Shown: piece after piece, positions 11,878 to 23,405 of the stretch
How positions within the stretch are numbered: position 1 is the stretch's first letter
Layout: each line of letters starts with the position of its first letter
Assembly (NCBI RefSeq): GCF_010093815.1
Contig: NW_022985549.1
Location: forward strand, 2,567,494-2,631,493
Source of the DNA: Pseudovirgaria hyperparasitica
Taxonomy: Eukaryota; Ascomycota; Dothideomycetes; Acrospermales; Acrospermaceae
DNA length: 64,000 nucleotides
Reading direction: 5' to 3'
The notes under the pieces: model-generated
Database searches by the model: none
What the model saw: the letters and a program-made list of their open reading frames with translations, nothing else
Told to the model about the DNA's origin: nothing
Made by a program: the position numbers and the translations under genes

Positions 11878-13281
11878 TTACCATGAATCATACTGGTCAT
11901 CTTCGTAGTAATCTGCTCCCATACCGTCGCCATCCTCGTCAGTCTCTCCGTATTCAATATTAAACTTACAAATCGTCCCCAAGTGGTAATTGGCTTGAAG
12001 GCCATTGATACGTAAATTAAGAGCGGGCTCCCTAACAGCCAAATTTTCATATGCCTTAAAGCCATAGAAGTCGACTGTCTTCAGTGTTGGGAATGTCACT
12101 CCTTCTAAATTTCGTAGGGCTGTTATTAGTCTGATCTCGCTTTGTACGTCTTTGTTTTTCATGTACTCAGAGCTACTCGCCAAGGTATCATCCCTGTCGT
12201 ATTCAGCAGGTCGTTGTTCGATAACAAGATTCTTTATGCTCTGGTGAGCGGCAAGAAGAAGACGCACCCACTCGTCAAAACAGGCGGTTTCCCTGGCCTT
12301 GGACCATACAATATCTCTCCATTGATCAGGAGAAACTGACTCAGATGGTGCCAGCAGATGTAGATAGCTGAGATTTTCAAGTGGCGGTATTGCTTTAGGA
12401 ATCCAGAGTAATGGACGAGGAGCGACCGCTTCGCCATCTAGGTCCTCATCCGAGTCGCTGTCGTCGTCTTCAGTGTACCATCGTATTTCTTTGTCACTTT
12501 CCTCCTCTTCGGAAGGCTCATTTCTCTTCTTCCATCCAGATGCGGGGTTCTTGATTGGTGTATACAGCGTACTGCCAATTGGAGTATCGAGCAAGCCCAG
12601 GGTGAGCCGTTCAATAGAAGTGCCGCTGCGGAGAATATATTGCGCAAAGTACGCTGGAACATACCCAATGAGCGTAACGTTCCGTAGTCCCGCCAGTGGT
12701 GGCATGTCGTTGAAGGCATGGAAGGATCTCGGCTCGCGGCCATAAGTTGCCAATTCTAGTCTATCCAGACGCGTGAAATACGGAAAAAAATTCCACAAGT
12801 CAGGAAGATCTTTTAAAGAAGCCACCTGGTTTGCGTCTTCAAGATCCGCCTGTGATGATGTATCCGAAATGTAGCTGTCTCGCCACTCAATGGGATCAAT
12901 AGGAGAACAAAGGCTTCGTACTTGACAACACAACTCATTTAAGCGATTCCTATCCGTTCTGAATAATCGACCCAATAGCAAGAAAAACACAAATGATTTC
13001 GTCGCGTAGCGATTATTGAGCCGAAAGAGATGGTCCTTCTCATCCTCGGGCAGACAATGATGGTAAGGTCTTTCCTCGGGCGCTATGTCCGGCGCAGGTT
13101 GTTTGATGTCATATAATTGATGCCAGCGAGGAGGATGCAGCTCTATGTGTGTCCATAACAGGGGCTCGACAAGGCGATGGAAAGGCTTGTTAATTCGGAT
13201 GAGCTGGGTAAGCTCATCATGTCTCAAGTATGATAAAATACGCAAGCAGAGCTCGGCAGGAAGATCAGTCAGCAGGGACAT
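11878..13281 (-). CDS. F-box protein
   Basis: A single exon of 467 residues starts at MSLLTDLPAE. The frame stays open 30 bases further upstream, but only to a TTG codon, so the ATG at 13281 is chosen. An F-box occupies about residues 3-45 (LPAELCLRILSYLRHDELT...RLVEPLLW). F-box proteins recruit targets to SCF ubiquitin ligases through Skp1. The rest has scattered leucine-rich stretches without a clear repeat. An acidic, serine-rich insert (SEEEESDKE, DDDSDSDEDLD) lies in the middle, and the end is acidic (YYEDDQYDSW). The target is unknown. The gene is divergent from ILV3, with 307 bp between the start codons. Confidence 0.8.
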   Translation of the reverse strand: MSLLTDLPAELCLRILSYLRHDELTQLIRINKPFHRLVEPLLWTHIELHPPRWHQLYDIKQPAPDIAPEERPYHHCLPEDEKDHLFRLNNRYATKSFVFFLLLGRLFRTDRNRLNELCCQVRSLCSPIDPIEWRDSYISDTSSQADLEDANQVASLKDLPDLWNFFPYFTRLDRLELATYGREPRSFHAFNDMPPLAGLRNVTLIGYVPAYFAQYILRSGTSIERLTLGLLDTPIGSTLYTPIKNPASGWKKRNEPSEEEESDKEIRWYTEDDDSDSDEDLDGEAVAPRPLLWIPKAIPPLENLSYLHLLAPSESVSPDQWRDIVWSKARETACFDEWVRLLLAAHQSIKNLVIEQRPAEYDRDDTLASSSEYMKNKDVQSEIRLITALRNLEGVTFPTLKTVDFYGFKAYENLAVREPALNLRINGLQANYHLGTICKFNIEYGETDEDGDGMGADYYEDDQYDSW

Positions 13282-13588
13282 CTCTTCTACCACGCTGTCC
13301 TGGAACCTCAAATGACATGTCAGAGTTTCGTAATGCTACAAGACGACGCGACGGGGAGCATCTCGTGTCTCCGAAATGATAAACTTGATACAGGAATCTA
13401 AGTTTGAGAAGCTGACCAATACGAAGCTGCCAATTAGTAGCTTCCAGCATTCTGGAGGACAGGGGACTAGACTAGCGTGGCCGGTTTCGGCAATCGTTCG
13501 GAGTCTCGGACGAGAATATTTCGATAGCTTTCATGCTCACCATTTGAACCAGAATTCCAGCTCTCGACATTTGTCCAACGCAGACAAG
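13282..13588. promoter_or_regulatory. Shared upstream region of F-box gene and ILV3
   Basis: 307 bp separate the two divergent start codons. The ILV3 frame is open here from 13376 onward, but the translated sequence is unlike dihydroxy-acid dehydratase. The mitochondrial leader starts only at 13589. The segment contains the Leu3-like palindrome described separately. Confidence 0.55.
13481..13490. promoter_or_regulatory. Leu3-type site CCG-N4-CGG upstream of ILV3
   Basis: CCGGTTTCGG lies 99 bp before the ILV3 start codon. Leu3-family Zn2Cys6 regulators bind CCG-N4-CGG (classical CCGGTACCGG) and control branched-chain amino-acid genes in fungi. The six fixed bases would occur by chance about once per 4 kb, so position and pathway, not the match alone, support it. 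Confidence 0.45.
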
Positions 13589-15442
13589 ATGCTTCTTCCA
13601 CGATGTCGAGGAGCTTTAACCAGCTCCAGGTGGAGCTCAAGGGCCAATTGGCCGGCAACAACGTTTGTCAATCAGTCACCGTCAATCGAGGTAGAGCTAA
13701 TCAGGCTGCGCAGATGCAGGGCCATATCAACGTCGATGCCACGGCAGAAAGGCGAAAACTTAAACAAAGTCAGCAGTACAATTACCCAGCCGAAGTCACA
13801 GGGTGCATCTCAGGCAATGCTGTACGCCACTGGACTCAGCGATGAAGACATGAACAAGGCCCAGGTTGGAATATCTTCCGTTTGGTTTACTGGTAACCCT
13901 TGTAACATGCATCTGCTTGACTTGAACAACAAGGTCAAGGAGGGTGTTGTCAAAGCTGGACTCCTAGGCATGCAGTTCAATACCATTGGTGTTAGTGACG
14001 GCATATCCATGGGAACAAAAGGAATGCGATATTCTCTACAGTCAAGAGATCTCATTGCAGACTCAATCGAGACCGTGATGGGCGGACAATGGTATGATGC
14101 CAACATATCTATCCCAGGATGCGACAAGAACATGCCTGGTGTCATCATGGCCATGGGAAGAGTAAACAGGCCATCGATGATGGTATATGGTGGAAGCATT
14201 ATGCCTGGTTGCGCACGTACAATGAACAACCAAGACATCGACATCGTTAATGCATTCCAGTCATATGGCCAGTATATTGCCGGAGATATCACAGAAGAGA
14301 CGAGATACGACATCACACGTAACGCCTGCCCCGGCCAGGGCGCATGTGGAGGAATGTATACCGCCAACACTATGGCTACTGCTATTGAGACCCTCGGCTT
14401 GACCTTACCTGGATCCTCGTCAAATACGGCGATTTCAAAAGCTAAAGAGCAAGAATGTCTTGATGCTGGTGCTGCTATCAGAAACCTCTTGAAAGAGGAC
14501 ATCAGACCAAAGGATATCATCACAAGGACTGCGCTGGAAGACGCTATGGTCCTCATCAACATCACTGGAGGCTCAACGAATGCTGTTCTCCACCTGATTG
14601 CCATAGCAGACTCCGTCGGTATCAAGCTCACGATCGACGATTTCCAGAGTGTTAGCGATCGTATTCCGCTGCTGGCAGATCTCAAGCCATCTGGAAAGTA
14701 CGTCATGGCAGATATCGGAAGAATCGGTGGAACCCCATCACTCCTCAAGTTTTTGCTTAAGGAAGGTTTAATCAGTGGCAGCGGAGTTACAGCCACTGGA
14801 AAGACACTGAAAGAAAATGTGTCCAGCGCACCAGACTTCCCAGCAGACCAAGACATCATCCGGCCAGTTAACAACCCGCTCAAGAGTACTGGTCACATCC
14901 AGATCCTCCGCGGAAATCTAGCCCCTGGTGGTTGTGTAGGCAAAATCACTGGCAAGGAGGGACTGAAATTCACAGGGAAGGCCAAGGTCTATGACGCCGA
15001 GACCGACTTTATTACCGCTCTCGAAAATGGCGCCATCAAAAAGGGAGAGAAGACAGTCGTGGTCATTCGCTATGAAGGACCAAAGGGCGGACCAGGTATG
15101 CCAGAGATGCTGAAACCCAGCTCAGCAATTATGGGTTATGGCCTCGGGAAAGATGTTGCACTTCTCACGGATGGACGGTTCAGCGGAGGTAGCCATGGCT
15201 TCTTGATCGGCCACATTGTCCCTGAGGCCCAAGAAGGTGGACCTATTGGACTGGTTCAAGACGGCGATGAGATTACTATTGATGCTGAGTCGCGCGAGTT
15301 GAACGTGGCTGTTAGCGATGCAGACATGGAAGCACGGAGGCAAGCATGGACGCCACCTCCACTCAAGTACTCGAAGGGGACGCTCTTCAAATATGCGAAG
15401 TTGGTCAAGGATGCGAGCCATGGAGCTGTCACGGATGCTTAA
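13589..15442 (+). CDS. ILV3: Dihydroxy-acid dehydratase, mitochondrial
   Basis: A single exon encodes 617 residues. The enzyme converts 2,3-dihydroxy-isovalerate and 2,3-dihydroxy-3-methylvalerate to their 2-keto acids, the third step of valine and isoleucine synthesis, in the mitochondrial matrix. The start at 13589 gives an arginine- and serine-rich, acid-free leader ([18 protein letters not shown]) suited to import. Iron-sulphur ligands are visible as Cys105 (TGNPCN), Cys178 (GCDKNMPG) and Cys253 ([13 protein letters not shown]). The substrate-binding serine region [10 protein letters not shown] is near the C-terminus. Yeast Ilv3 has 585 residues, so the length is normal. A Leu3-like site lies 99 bp upstream. 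Confidence 0.96.
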   Translation: MLLPRCRGALTSSRWSSRANWPATTFVNQSPSIEVELIRLRRCRAISTSMPRQKGENLNKVSSTITQPKSQGASQAMLYATGLSDEDMNKAQVGISSVWFTGNPCNMHLLDLNNKVKEGVVKAGLLGMQFNTIGVSDGISMGTKGMRYSLQSRDLIADSIETVMGGQWYDANISIPGCDKNMPGVIMAMGRVNRPSMMVYGGSIMPGCARTMNNQDIDIVNAFQSYGQYIAGDITEETRYDITRNACPGQGACGGMYTANTMATAIETLGLTLPGSSSNTAISKAKEQECLDAGAAIRNLLKEDIRPKDIITRTALEDAMVLINITGGSTNAVLHLIAIADSVGIKLTIDDFQSVSDRIPLLADLKPSGKYVMADIGRIGGTPSLLKFLLKEGLISGSGVTATGKTLKENVSSAPDFPADQDIIRPVNNPLKSTGHIQILRGNLAPGGCVGKITGKEGLKFTGKAKVYDAETDFITALENGAIKKGEKTVVVIRYEGPKGGPGMPEMLKPSSAIMGYGLGKDVALLTDGRFSGGSHGFLIGHIVPEAQEGGPIGLVQDGDEITIDAESRELNVAVSDADMEARRQAWTPPPLKYSKGTLFKYAKLVKDASHGAVTDA

Positions 15443-15939
15443 AAAGTAATACTTCTTGAGGCGTTGGGCTTAAGGCGTTGGCGGAAGAAAGCATGAGTTT
15501 TGCGACATCTAGGCCATCTCGAGCTCTTATGAATCTACTTGAGGTGTACACATACATATTTGATCATGTTGAGGTGGACGTATCATTGGGATTTCGAAAC
15601 ATACTATAGTTGTCTGCGAAAATCCCGTGCATAATCATTTTGCAGAACACGTGGGTCAGTGGTTCGTGGCTTGCATCTCAATGGTCCGAGCGGGGTCTAC
15701 TGTTGTAGTGTGAGTGACGTCTCCGAGCTACATCCTGGCTTTGCATAGACCACCTATTGAGCACATGCAAACGGTCCTTTCAAATCTCTCACTCCCACCT
15801 CCAGTTCAACAGACAATGCACTGCATTCGACCACGCTAATTAGCATTCATTGAAACACTCCGACCGGACAGCTTGCGATGGCCATGCAGCTCTGAATACA
15901 TGCTTTCGGGATCACATCCACTCAATAGATAGCGCCGCA
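15443..15939. other. Intergenic between ILV3 and RMD1-like gene
   Basis: This 0.5 kb gap lies between two plus-strand genes. It includes the ILV3 3' region and the RMD1-like promoter. The frame of the next gene extends upstream to an ATG at 15850, but the later ATG at 15940 gives a more typical N-terminus. No other signal is seen. Confidence 0.5.
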
Positions 15940-17621
15940 ATGGCTTCCGCAACAGCTGAATCAACACCCCTTTTGCATTCTGATAGTCAGGCACAGAAAT
16001 CGTCACAACGGACAGCAGCCCCGAAACCTTTCACGAGACCGCAACGCAACGTGACTTTTAATCCTACCGTGCTCGCTAGTAGCCCTCCTACGTCGTCTGC
16101 TGTTCGACCCTCTACCATACATCCTTTACCTCCAGTGACGGCTCATCACGGAGGAAAACAGCCCGTTCTGTCAGCGCTCAATAGCAAGCTAAGAAGACGT
16201 AATAGTACTGCTGGCACTCTACCTTCAATACCAGCGCCGAAAATTGGACCGCAACGAACCACAAGAACTGCTCAAAAATTGAAGCTCTTACCTGATCCAG
16301 AACAAGGCGAAGATGGGGATGAAGAGAGTGGACGAGACGTTTATGCACAGTTTACAAGATTGAAAGACCCCACATCGAGGAGAGATGCGGCGCGACTCGG
16401 TAAAGAGGATCGAGAGAAGCTACCTAGGGTTACAGCGTACTGCACAGCATCATCGTATCGAATGGAAGATCTTATGCGCTTTCTGAAAGGGAAGGCTAGA
16501 TTAAGAGGTGCAGTGCCCAAGCTGTTCGACGAATGTATATATTCCCCGTACACATATGACAAGCACGGGATGGACAAATTTACAGAGCCTGGGCCAGAGC
16601 ATCACTTGATGTCAATACAGGAGCGGGAAAGAAGATACTCGGATAGCGCGATCGAAGTCGAGACGCACAACGAGCAACGAAGGGATGATCTCATCAACTT
16701 ACATGGCCAAAGCTCCGAAGAACCCAGCTCGCACGCCGGAGAGAGTTCTTCAGTTCAAGATGTCATCCCCGATTACCAAAGTTTGCCCGAATCTCGGCCT
16801 AACCCAGCGGACTTTGACACTAATGTACACATACCTGAGGTATTTTTGTTCAACTACGGGACTGTCGTTATTTGGGGCATGAGCATGCATCAGGAGCATC
16901 GATTCTTGAAGGAGATTTCCAAGTTTGAAATTGAAAAATTAGCTAAAGACGACGTCCAGACGGAAGATTTCAACTTTTACTATACTCGCGAATACCAAGC
17001 CAGGATTTACAATGACTTCATCAGTCTACGCGAGAAGAAGAACTACATGACAAAGCTAGCCATCAGTCATGCGCTCGCGCAGAGTGTCAAGGCAAGTACC
17101 TGACAGTTGTTTTGTTTGTTCTAGAGAACTAATATACGATAGACGTCTTTATACGAAGATCTTGTTGATAATACGATCGAGTCAACGAAAGACATACCGG
17201 CGCAAATAGCAATGTCCGGAAAAGTCGATTTGACTCGGAAGCAAATAAACATGCAGATTGGCGAATTGTTCATCCTGAGAATCAGCATACACCTCCAAGG
17301 TTCTGTTTTGGATGCGCCCGAGCTGATGTGGGCAGAGCCACAACTGGATCCTGTATATCAAGCAGTACGAAGTTATCTGGAAATGGACCAGAGAGTTGGA
17401 CTCCTCACGGAGCGACTAGATGTCATTGCAGACCTGTTGGCAGTGTTGAAAGACCAGCTAACCGCAACCCACGTAATTCCACCATCCCACTAGCTACAGA
17501 CCTAGACTAACTGATATTGCAGGGCGAGTTGTTGGAGTGGATCGTCATTGTGTTGATCGCTGCTGAGATCCTGGTAGCAGCAGTTAACATAGTCGTTGAT
17601 TTGTACGCCGGTGTTGATTAA
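15940..17621 (+). CDS. RMD1/DUF155-family membrane protein
   Basis: Exons 15940-17091, 17143-17472 and 17523-17621 encode 526 residues, all in phase 0. The N-terminal third is a low-complexity, serine/proline-rich region. The DUF155 core follows (RVTAYCTASSYRMEDLMRFL, then FLFNYGTVVIWGMSMHQEHR and NFYYTREYQARIYNDFISL). A single C-terminal membrane helix lies in exon 3 (WIVIVLIAAEILVAAVNIVV). Yeast relatives Rmd1 and Rmd8 are needed for meiotic nuclear division, and the human relative RMND1 acts in mitochondrial translation. The biochemical role here is unknown. Intron 1 has a GC donor. The second intron is a normal 50 bp GT-AG intron. Confidence 0.88.
17092..17142 (+). other. GC-AG intron 1 of RMD1-like gene
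   Basis: The 51 bp intron begins GCAAGT and ends GATAG, with AACTAAT as branch site. Joining AAG to ACGTCT gives SVKTSLYEDLVDNTIEST, the expected continuation of the DUF155 core. The GT four bases inside (GTACCT) breaks the frame with this acceptor. Confidence 0.82.
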
Positions 17622-18169
17622 GGGATTCGTGCATTAGCATTCTGTACGGCAGGCTATCAGTTCTACCTGGGCCGAGTTTTGGCGGGAGGATGTATTATTG
17701 CGAATAATGAAGGGGAGATAGGACCTAGATGGTGTCTATTTATAGGGAAGTTGAGAACCAGACCAGTCGGAGCCGATCCCATCGCGTGCTCTTGGGTGAG
17801 CTTGTGGCTAGTCAATGAAAAATGGTGCCCGGAGATAGCCGTTCACGACTCCGTGGTTATAATACATCGTGAAATTCAGCTTTCGCATAGTCTGGGCATG
17901 CAAAACATCCCGCAGACTGAAGTTTTTTTAAAAGTTGTAAACGCACGCACTCGCTCTACATGTCACGGGTGACAGGAAACAATCCATGGATGCTCGGATG
18001 GATGAGCCGAATGCCCGAACCTCAAGTTTAAGTGCAGGGAGCTCTCAAGTTAGTCCTCAACTTGTCGCTCTTAGCCTACTGCCTCTGCCTTTGCCCCACA
18101 CCGCCATGATATTGCGAATCAAGCGTGGACGACTAACTCAATGAGCCTCGTCCCCATGACACGATCCTC
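17622..18169. other. Intergenic between RMD1-like gene and PIK1
   Basis: This 0.55 kb gap between two plus-strand genes holds the PIK1 promoter. A 97-codon frame at 17679-17972 shows no recognisable features. No repeat is seen. Confidence 0.5.
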
Positions 18170-21100
18170 ATGAGTTGGAATTTGCTAGAACGATTCATTG
18201 AGTCGGACCACTTCAACAATGACCCGAGTCTGTCGGTCGCGTACTTGTCCCGGTATGCAGATCACGTCGGAATTCACTACCACCTCTGCTCCAAGCTGCG
18301 ACAGTTCTCATGGGCCGAGATAGAGTTCTTCTTGCCTCAGTGTAGGTAGTCCGCGCAAAAGAGGGCCTTCTGGCTGCTAATGGAGACGCAGTATGCCACC
18401 TGCTCATTAGTGTAGAAAATGAGTCGATGGCATTGGAGGAGTTTATATATGACCTGTGCGAGGAATCCGTAAATGGCGCCCTACTTGTAAGAAGGTCTCT
18501 ATGCCATGTATACATTCTCGGCTGACTTGTAGACCTTCTGGCTATTCCAAACCTACCTTCACGACCTCTCTCCGGACCCAAATTCGAACTCCTTCAGGAC
18601 ATGTCGAAGAATATACAACAAAGTGCAACGTATAGTATTTGGTGGTGCAGAGCCCATCAAGAGAGAAAAGATAAAAGAGAACATATTACCAGTCTCAGTT
18701 CTGTCAAGTATCATAATTGCGTCTGCCGCATCGCCTCTCTTATCCAGACATGCTGGACCCCTGGCCGTCGCTCAAGCCCGCAAGCCGCGGCCGCTGGATG
18801 ACGATATTATATCAGATGGAATCCAGGCGCAGAAGTTGAACAGAAGTCAGACAGTTGGTGGAGGACCTGCGCGGCAGCGAAGACCCAGACCAGCCCAGGG
18901 CCATTCAGACCCAGAGGATGCACGACAACCCAGTCGAGGAGGACCGACGTCCGTACCGAGTCAAAAGCCATTATCTCCCTCGAGCGATGCTCTGAGAAAG
19001 TCACAGAGACCACGCGCTGCGGGCACGCGACCATCTCTTCTCGCTATAGGAAAGGAGGCCAGACTTTCAACGTCGTCTCTCCCCGATTTTCGTCCTGGTG
19101 TATCGCCAGCTCTACCCACACCGCCTGCAACGGCTGGGTATGACACTCGCCCTAGCAATCTTTCCGCGGCAAGGCGACGCTCTGAGGCTTCAAAACCTCT
19201 TAGTCCAAGCAACCTTACACGTGAGCAGAAACGGAGGTTGCTACGGGCAAATTACTTCCGGAGCCAGACTCAATTCCTCACCGCTCTGGAGGACATCTCG
19301 AATCGGTTGGTTGTTGTGCCCAAGCCCGCGCGTTTGAGCGCCCTTCGTGCGGAGTTGGCTTTGATCGCTCAAGACCTACCTGCGGAAGTCGACATTCCGC
19401 TAATCTATCCTGCTGTGTTGGAAGACGGAGCTGCTGCGAAAAGCAGACATCATCGCATCGTGCGACTTAACCCCGCTGAAGCTACGAGTTTGAACAGCGC
19501 GGAAAGGGTGCCATATCTTCTCTTAGTAGAGGTATTGAGGGAAGATTTCGACTTCGACCCTGACTCGGAGGCGAACGAGCGTATTTTGAGCAAGATACTG
19601 CTAGAGAAATCTTCCCAAAAACGGCGTCTTTTTGATATCACGAGTGCGTCGCCGACTCAAATATCTGCTAAAGGCGGCGAAGAAGTCCCAGACAGTGTGC
19701 TGGAGCCGGCGAATGGAGATCTTGGGACTACCTCCCTAATGCGAGATCCAGATGAAGACATTATGAATGTATCGAAAATCACAATACACGCACCTTCAAG
19801 TCCGCTTGTACAGGCAGTGCTGGCACCAAGGTCATCTAGCGGTGGGCATACGACATCGTCTGCAACGGCAGTATCAACTCCTCGAAGCTCAGCGACAGAC
19901 ATTAGCAGATCTAACAGTCCTACCCCTCTACGTAAGATGACACTACCAATAAACAATCGCAACCAAGCTCCTGATCAACCTGACTTTTCTGCACTGGCTA
20001 CGCATATGAGAACAGCCGCACAGATGCTTGCTCAGCTTGAGACTAGTGGGTCCAAACGTCCGAAGAGCGAAGTGGCAGCAATCAAAGCAAAGATCATCGC
20101 TAGTATGCAAAGTCTCGAGGAACAAAGCTTCACAGACGAGAACAGTAGTCCTACCTTCGACAGCATCATGCAGGACACAAGTCGCCTCGCTCCTGGTGCT
20201 TCGCTCGAAATCGACGACGCCCTAGACACCACTGATCCAAACCTTAGTTCTGGTGCTGGCGCTGCCCGCATGGAAAACGACTCCAAAACGGGCGGTGTCC
20301 AACGCAAAGGCGACCGCGACGATCCCAGTGCCGCCACTTTCGGTGAAGATTGGATTGCGAAAAAGGAACGCATTCGCAAAACCTCTCCCTGGGGCTGGTA
20401 CAAGAACTGGGATCTTATCAGTGTCATCGTCAAAACAGGCGCCGATTTGCGGCAAGAAGCCTTTGCCTGCCAACTCATCCAGGTCTGCTCGCGCATCTGG
20501 ATCGAATCCGCGATTCCCGTGTGGGTGAAACGTATGCGTATCCTCGTCACGGGAGAATCGTCCGGCCTCATCGAGACCATCACCAATGGCGTCTCCCTAC
20601 ACTCGCTCAAACGCAGCCTCACTCTCGCCAGCATTGCAGCCGGCACAAACCCGCGGAAACGTATTGCCTCGCTACATGATCATTTTGTCAAGACATTTGG
20701 GAACGCAGAAATGGACTCTCACGCCGACGCCGTCGATGCATTTGCCCGCTCACTCGCTGCGTACAGCGTCATCTGCTACGTGCTACAGCTCAAAGATCGA
20801 CACAACGGCAACATCCTGGTCGACACGGAAGGCCATATAGTACATATCGACTTCGGCTTCATGCTGTCCAACAGCCCTGGCAGCATGGGCTTCGAGGCCG
20901 CGCCGTTCAAGCTAACGCAGGAATACGTCGACGTTCTGGGCGGCGTGGGAAGCGAGGCGTTTGAGCTGTTCAAGGAGCTGTGCAAACAGTCATTCCAGGC
21001 GCTGCGCAAGGAGGCAGAGAGGATCGTCATGCTAGTCGAGTTGATGGGCCAGCATAGCAAGATGCCCTGTTTTGCCGGCGGCGTGCAGACGAGCGTGCAG

Positions 21101-21309
21101 GCGCTGCGGCAGCGCTTCGTCTTGCATCTCAGCCGCGACGAGGCTGAAGGCTTCGTCGAGGAGCTGGTCGCCAAGAGTCTGGGCAGTTATTACACAAGGC
21201 TGTGAGTTTGCATGGTGCTCTGTTCTGTGCTGTTGATTGCAGGTCGTGCTAACCTGTGTGTGTGTGCAGGTATGATACGTTCCAGTATCGCACTCAGGGT
21301 ATATATTGA
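18170..21309 (+). CDS. PIK1: Phosphatidylinositol 4-kinase Pik1
   Basis: Exons 18170-18341, 18392-18486, 18533-21201 and 21270-21309 encode 991 residues. Pik1 makes phosphatidylinositol 4-phosphate at the Golgi and in the nucleus. The N-terminal lipid-kinase unique region starts MSWNLLERFIESDHF and continues SVAYLSRYADHVGIHYHLC and EIEFFLPQLCHLLISVENES, which is Pik1-specific. A long serine/proline-rich linker follows. The kinase domain carries VKTGADLRQEAFACQLI, the catalytic KDRHNGNILV at about 843 and the metal-binding HIDFGFML at about 860. The last exon supplies YDTFQYRTQGIY, the family's conserved end. Introns are 50, 46 and 68 bp. The last one contains an earlier AG that would break the frame. 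Yeast Pik1 has 1066 residues. Confidence 0.95.
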
Positions 21310-22139
21310 AATGCAATATGCTGCCAAACGACACGATATATATCTGTCCGTCTGTTCGGAAATTGCTATCTACTCCCGTCCATCCCCTCTCGCATTCCCT
21401 GCATTCGCCAGATGATGACCATCGCATCTCCTTAACTCCCCACTAGATTCAACTTACTCCAGCCCGCGTGATCCATGGATCCTGACTGGTATCCCTCGCC
21501 CTTCAACAGTACCAGATTCGGATCTGTGTCCTCGCCTCTATGCTAACAAACAGCATCCAATAACCACTATTGCGTTCGTCTTTGCTTGAACGCTCCTCTT
21601 TCTCATAAGATAGCATTTCTGAGAAAATCAGGGTGTCTTTATTGGGAGCGTTAGTTTGGAATACGGCATTATTGGGGTGGGGGCAAAGGAGTGGTGATTG
21701 CGGGTGGATGTGGGTGCTAATCACGTATACTATGCGTTTTGACAGTAACGTATTTATATACATGTACGCATGGGCGAGGTGGGTGATAGGCGATCGATTC
21801 TGGAGGGATAGTTGATCAAAGGAGGTGGAAGATTTGAAGGGGTACTAGCAGTCCTCTCCCTCTCTCTGACGTAAAGTAATATTCTTAGCTCTAGCTAGAT
21901 CTGGACCTATGTTTTTTTAGTTCTATGTAGGTAGTATGTATTACTAGTGGCGCTGGGCGAGAATATACGACATGCTATATGCTATATGCTGTGTGTATGT
22001 ATAACATACACGGACACACGTGTTAATCATGAACACCCACACATCTAAACTCTACGCTGCCAGTCAAAAACGCCCGCGTCATGCATCGTCGTGCATTACT
22101 CGTCAAACTCATGCCATGTTCACTCTGGACGGTACATCC
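21310..22139. other. Intergenic between convergent PIK1 and SDS22
   Basis: This 0.83 kb convergent gap carries both 3' ends. Short simple-sequence runs occur: pyrimidine-rich CTCTCC near 21852-21870 and TATATGC repeats near 21975-21990. No gene is seen. Confidence 0.5.
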
Positions 22140-22153
22140 TCATCGTATCATTG
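22140..22153 (-). other. 14-nt terminal coding exon of SDS22
   Basis: The sequence CAATGATACGATGA follows the TTTATAG acceptor. Together with the A left from exon 1 it codes T-M-I-R and stop, matching the position of the DAT-F/M-V/I ending of Sds22 proteins. Confidence 0.7.
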
Positions 22154-23405
22154 CTATAAATCACGGTAAGAAAAGATTACCTTTAGACCATGCGGGGGGA
22201 AAAGACTTACTGGCATCAATCTGCATGATCCGTGGTAGCGCTAGCTTGACTTTCAAACGGTAATGCGCCGGATCACGCAACTGCACAGGATTGCCCTCAA
22301 AGTAGACCGTCGTCAGTTCCTGAGAGTGGTTCAGTTCTTGTTCGATATCTTTGAAGTCGTCGATCTTGCAGTAGCTGGCCCATAGCTCCTCGAGATGGAC
22401 CAGGGGCTTCAGACCCGCGAGTGATGTGATTGGGTTATTGGAAATGTCTAGTGTGCGGAGGTTGGTGTTGTTTTCGATGCCAGAAAGAGAGGTGAGTGCG
22501 TTGTGCGAGATGTGGAGTTGTTCAAGAGATGCAAGATGCGAGATACCGGATATACTGGTAAGGCGGTTTGATTGGATAGAGAGAATTGTGAGGTTTGTGA
22601 GCGTGTCGAGACCGCGAATTTGGGTAATTTTGTTTTTGCCGAGCCACAGTTCTTCTAGGGCAGTCAAGGTCTTCAGGCCTTGAATCTCGCGGATGCGATT
22701 CGCGCCCAGCTCGAGGTTGCGGAGTTTTGTAAGCGTTGATAGGCCTTCTATGGTCTGGATTTTATTCTGTACGAAGTAGAGATCTCGGAGCTCAATAAGG
22801 TGCTCGAGTCTCTTGATGTGCTTGATCTTGTTGAAGCTCAGATCCAACGAAGTAAGCTTTGTGAGGGCGTCTAGACCTTTGATATGTGCGACTGCATTAT
22901 CGTATAAGTCAAGCTCTGTCAATGTCTTTCCCAAATCCTCTGGAAACTCGATTGTGGATATCTGATTTTGTCTCAGGCATAGTCGCTCGATCTTCTTGAA
23001 CCGTTCTAGTCTTAGAGCAGGTATTGACTTCACACGACAGTGTACAAGGTTGATATCATCCTCTTCTAGATCTTCTTCCTCTAGCAAGTCTTCGTCAGCA
23101 TTGATCGCCTCGCCTTCCATCGGCGTGCCTTCTTGCACGTTGACTATTCTGCCCTCTGAAGCATCTCTTTCTGCGTTTCCCTCCTCCTCATCACTGTCCT
23201 CCGGCTCACTTTCTGCTTCCGGGTCCACAAAGCCCGCACCATCTCCCCCTCTCAAGTCGGTTTTGTTCAGCCTCAGCTTCCCATCCCAGCCTTTTGCATC
23301 TGTAGGTTTATGTGCTGTCTCAGCAGACGGGTACGAGCCTGCGTCGGAGGTTGTGGGTACACCAGCACCTTTCATGGTCTCGTGTGTGTCTGCTGCAGGG
23401 ACCAT
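22140..23405 (-). CDS. SDS22: Protein phosphatase 1 regulatory subunit Sds22 (leucine-rich repeat)
   Basis: Exons 22211-23405 and 22140-22153 encode 402 residues. Sds22 binds the catalytic subunit of protein phosphatase 1 and helps its maturation and mitotic function. After a low-complexity N-terminus and an acidic segment (EAESEPEDSDEEEGN, LLEEEDLEEDD) come about eleven 22-residue SDS22-type leucine-rich repeats, such as LTELDLYDNAVAHIKGLDAL and LRNLELGANRIREIQGLKTL. The LRR cap TVYFEGNPVQLRDPAHYRLKVKL is followed by ALPRIMQIDA. The 57 bp intron GTAAGT...ATAG interrupts the last conserved block, and the 14 nt last coding exon completes it as DATMIR. Without splicing the frame runs on into an unrelated tail, so the spliced form is preferred. 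Confidence 0.95.

Noticed and set aside
13810-14883. 357-codon antisense frame over ILV3
   Set aside because: A shadow of the strongly conserved ILV3 coding sequence. No fungal protein features of its own.
17092-17103. Reading RMD1-like exon 1 through to a stop at 17101
   Set aside because: This would truncate the DUF155 core before a well-matched continuation that starts right after the GC-AG intron.
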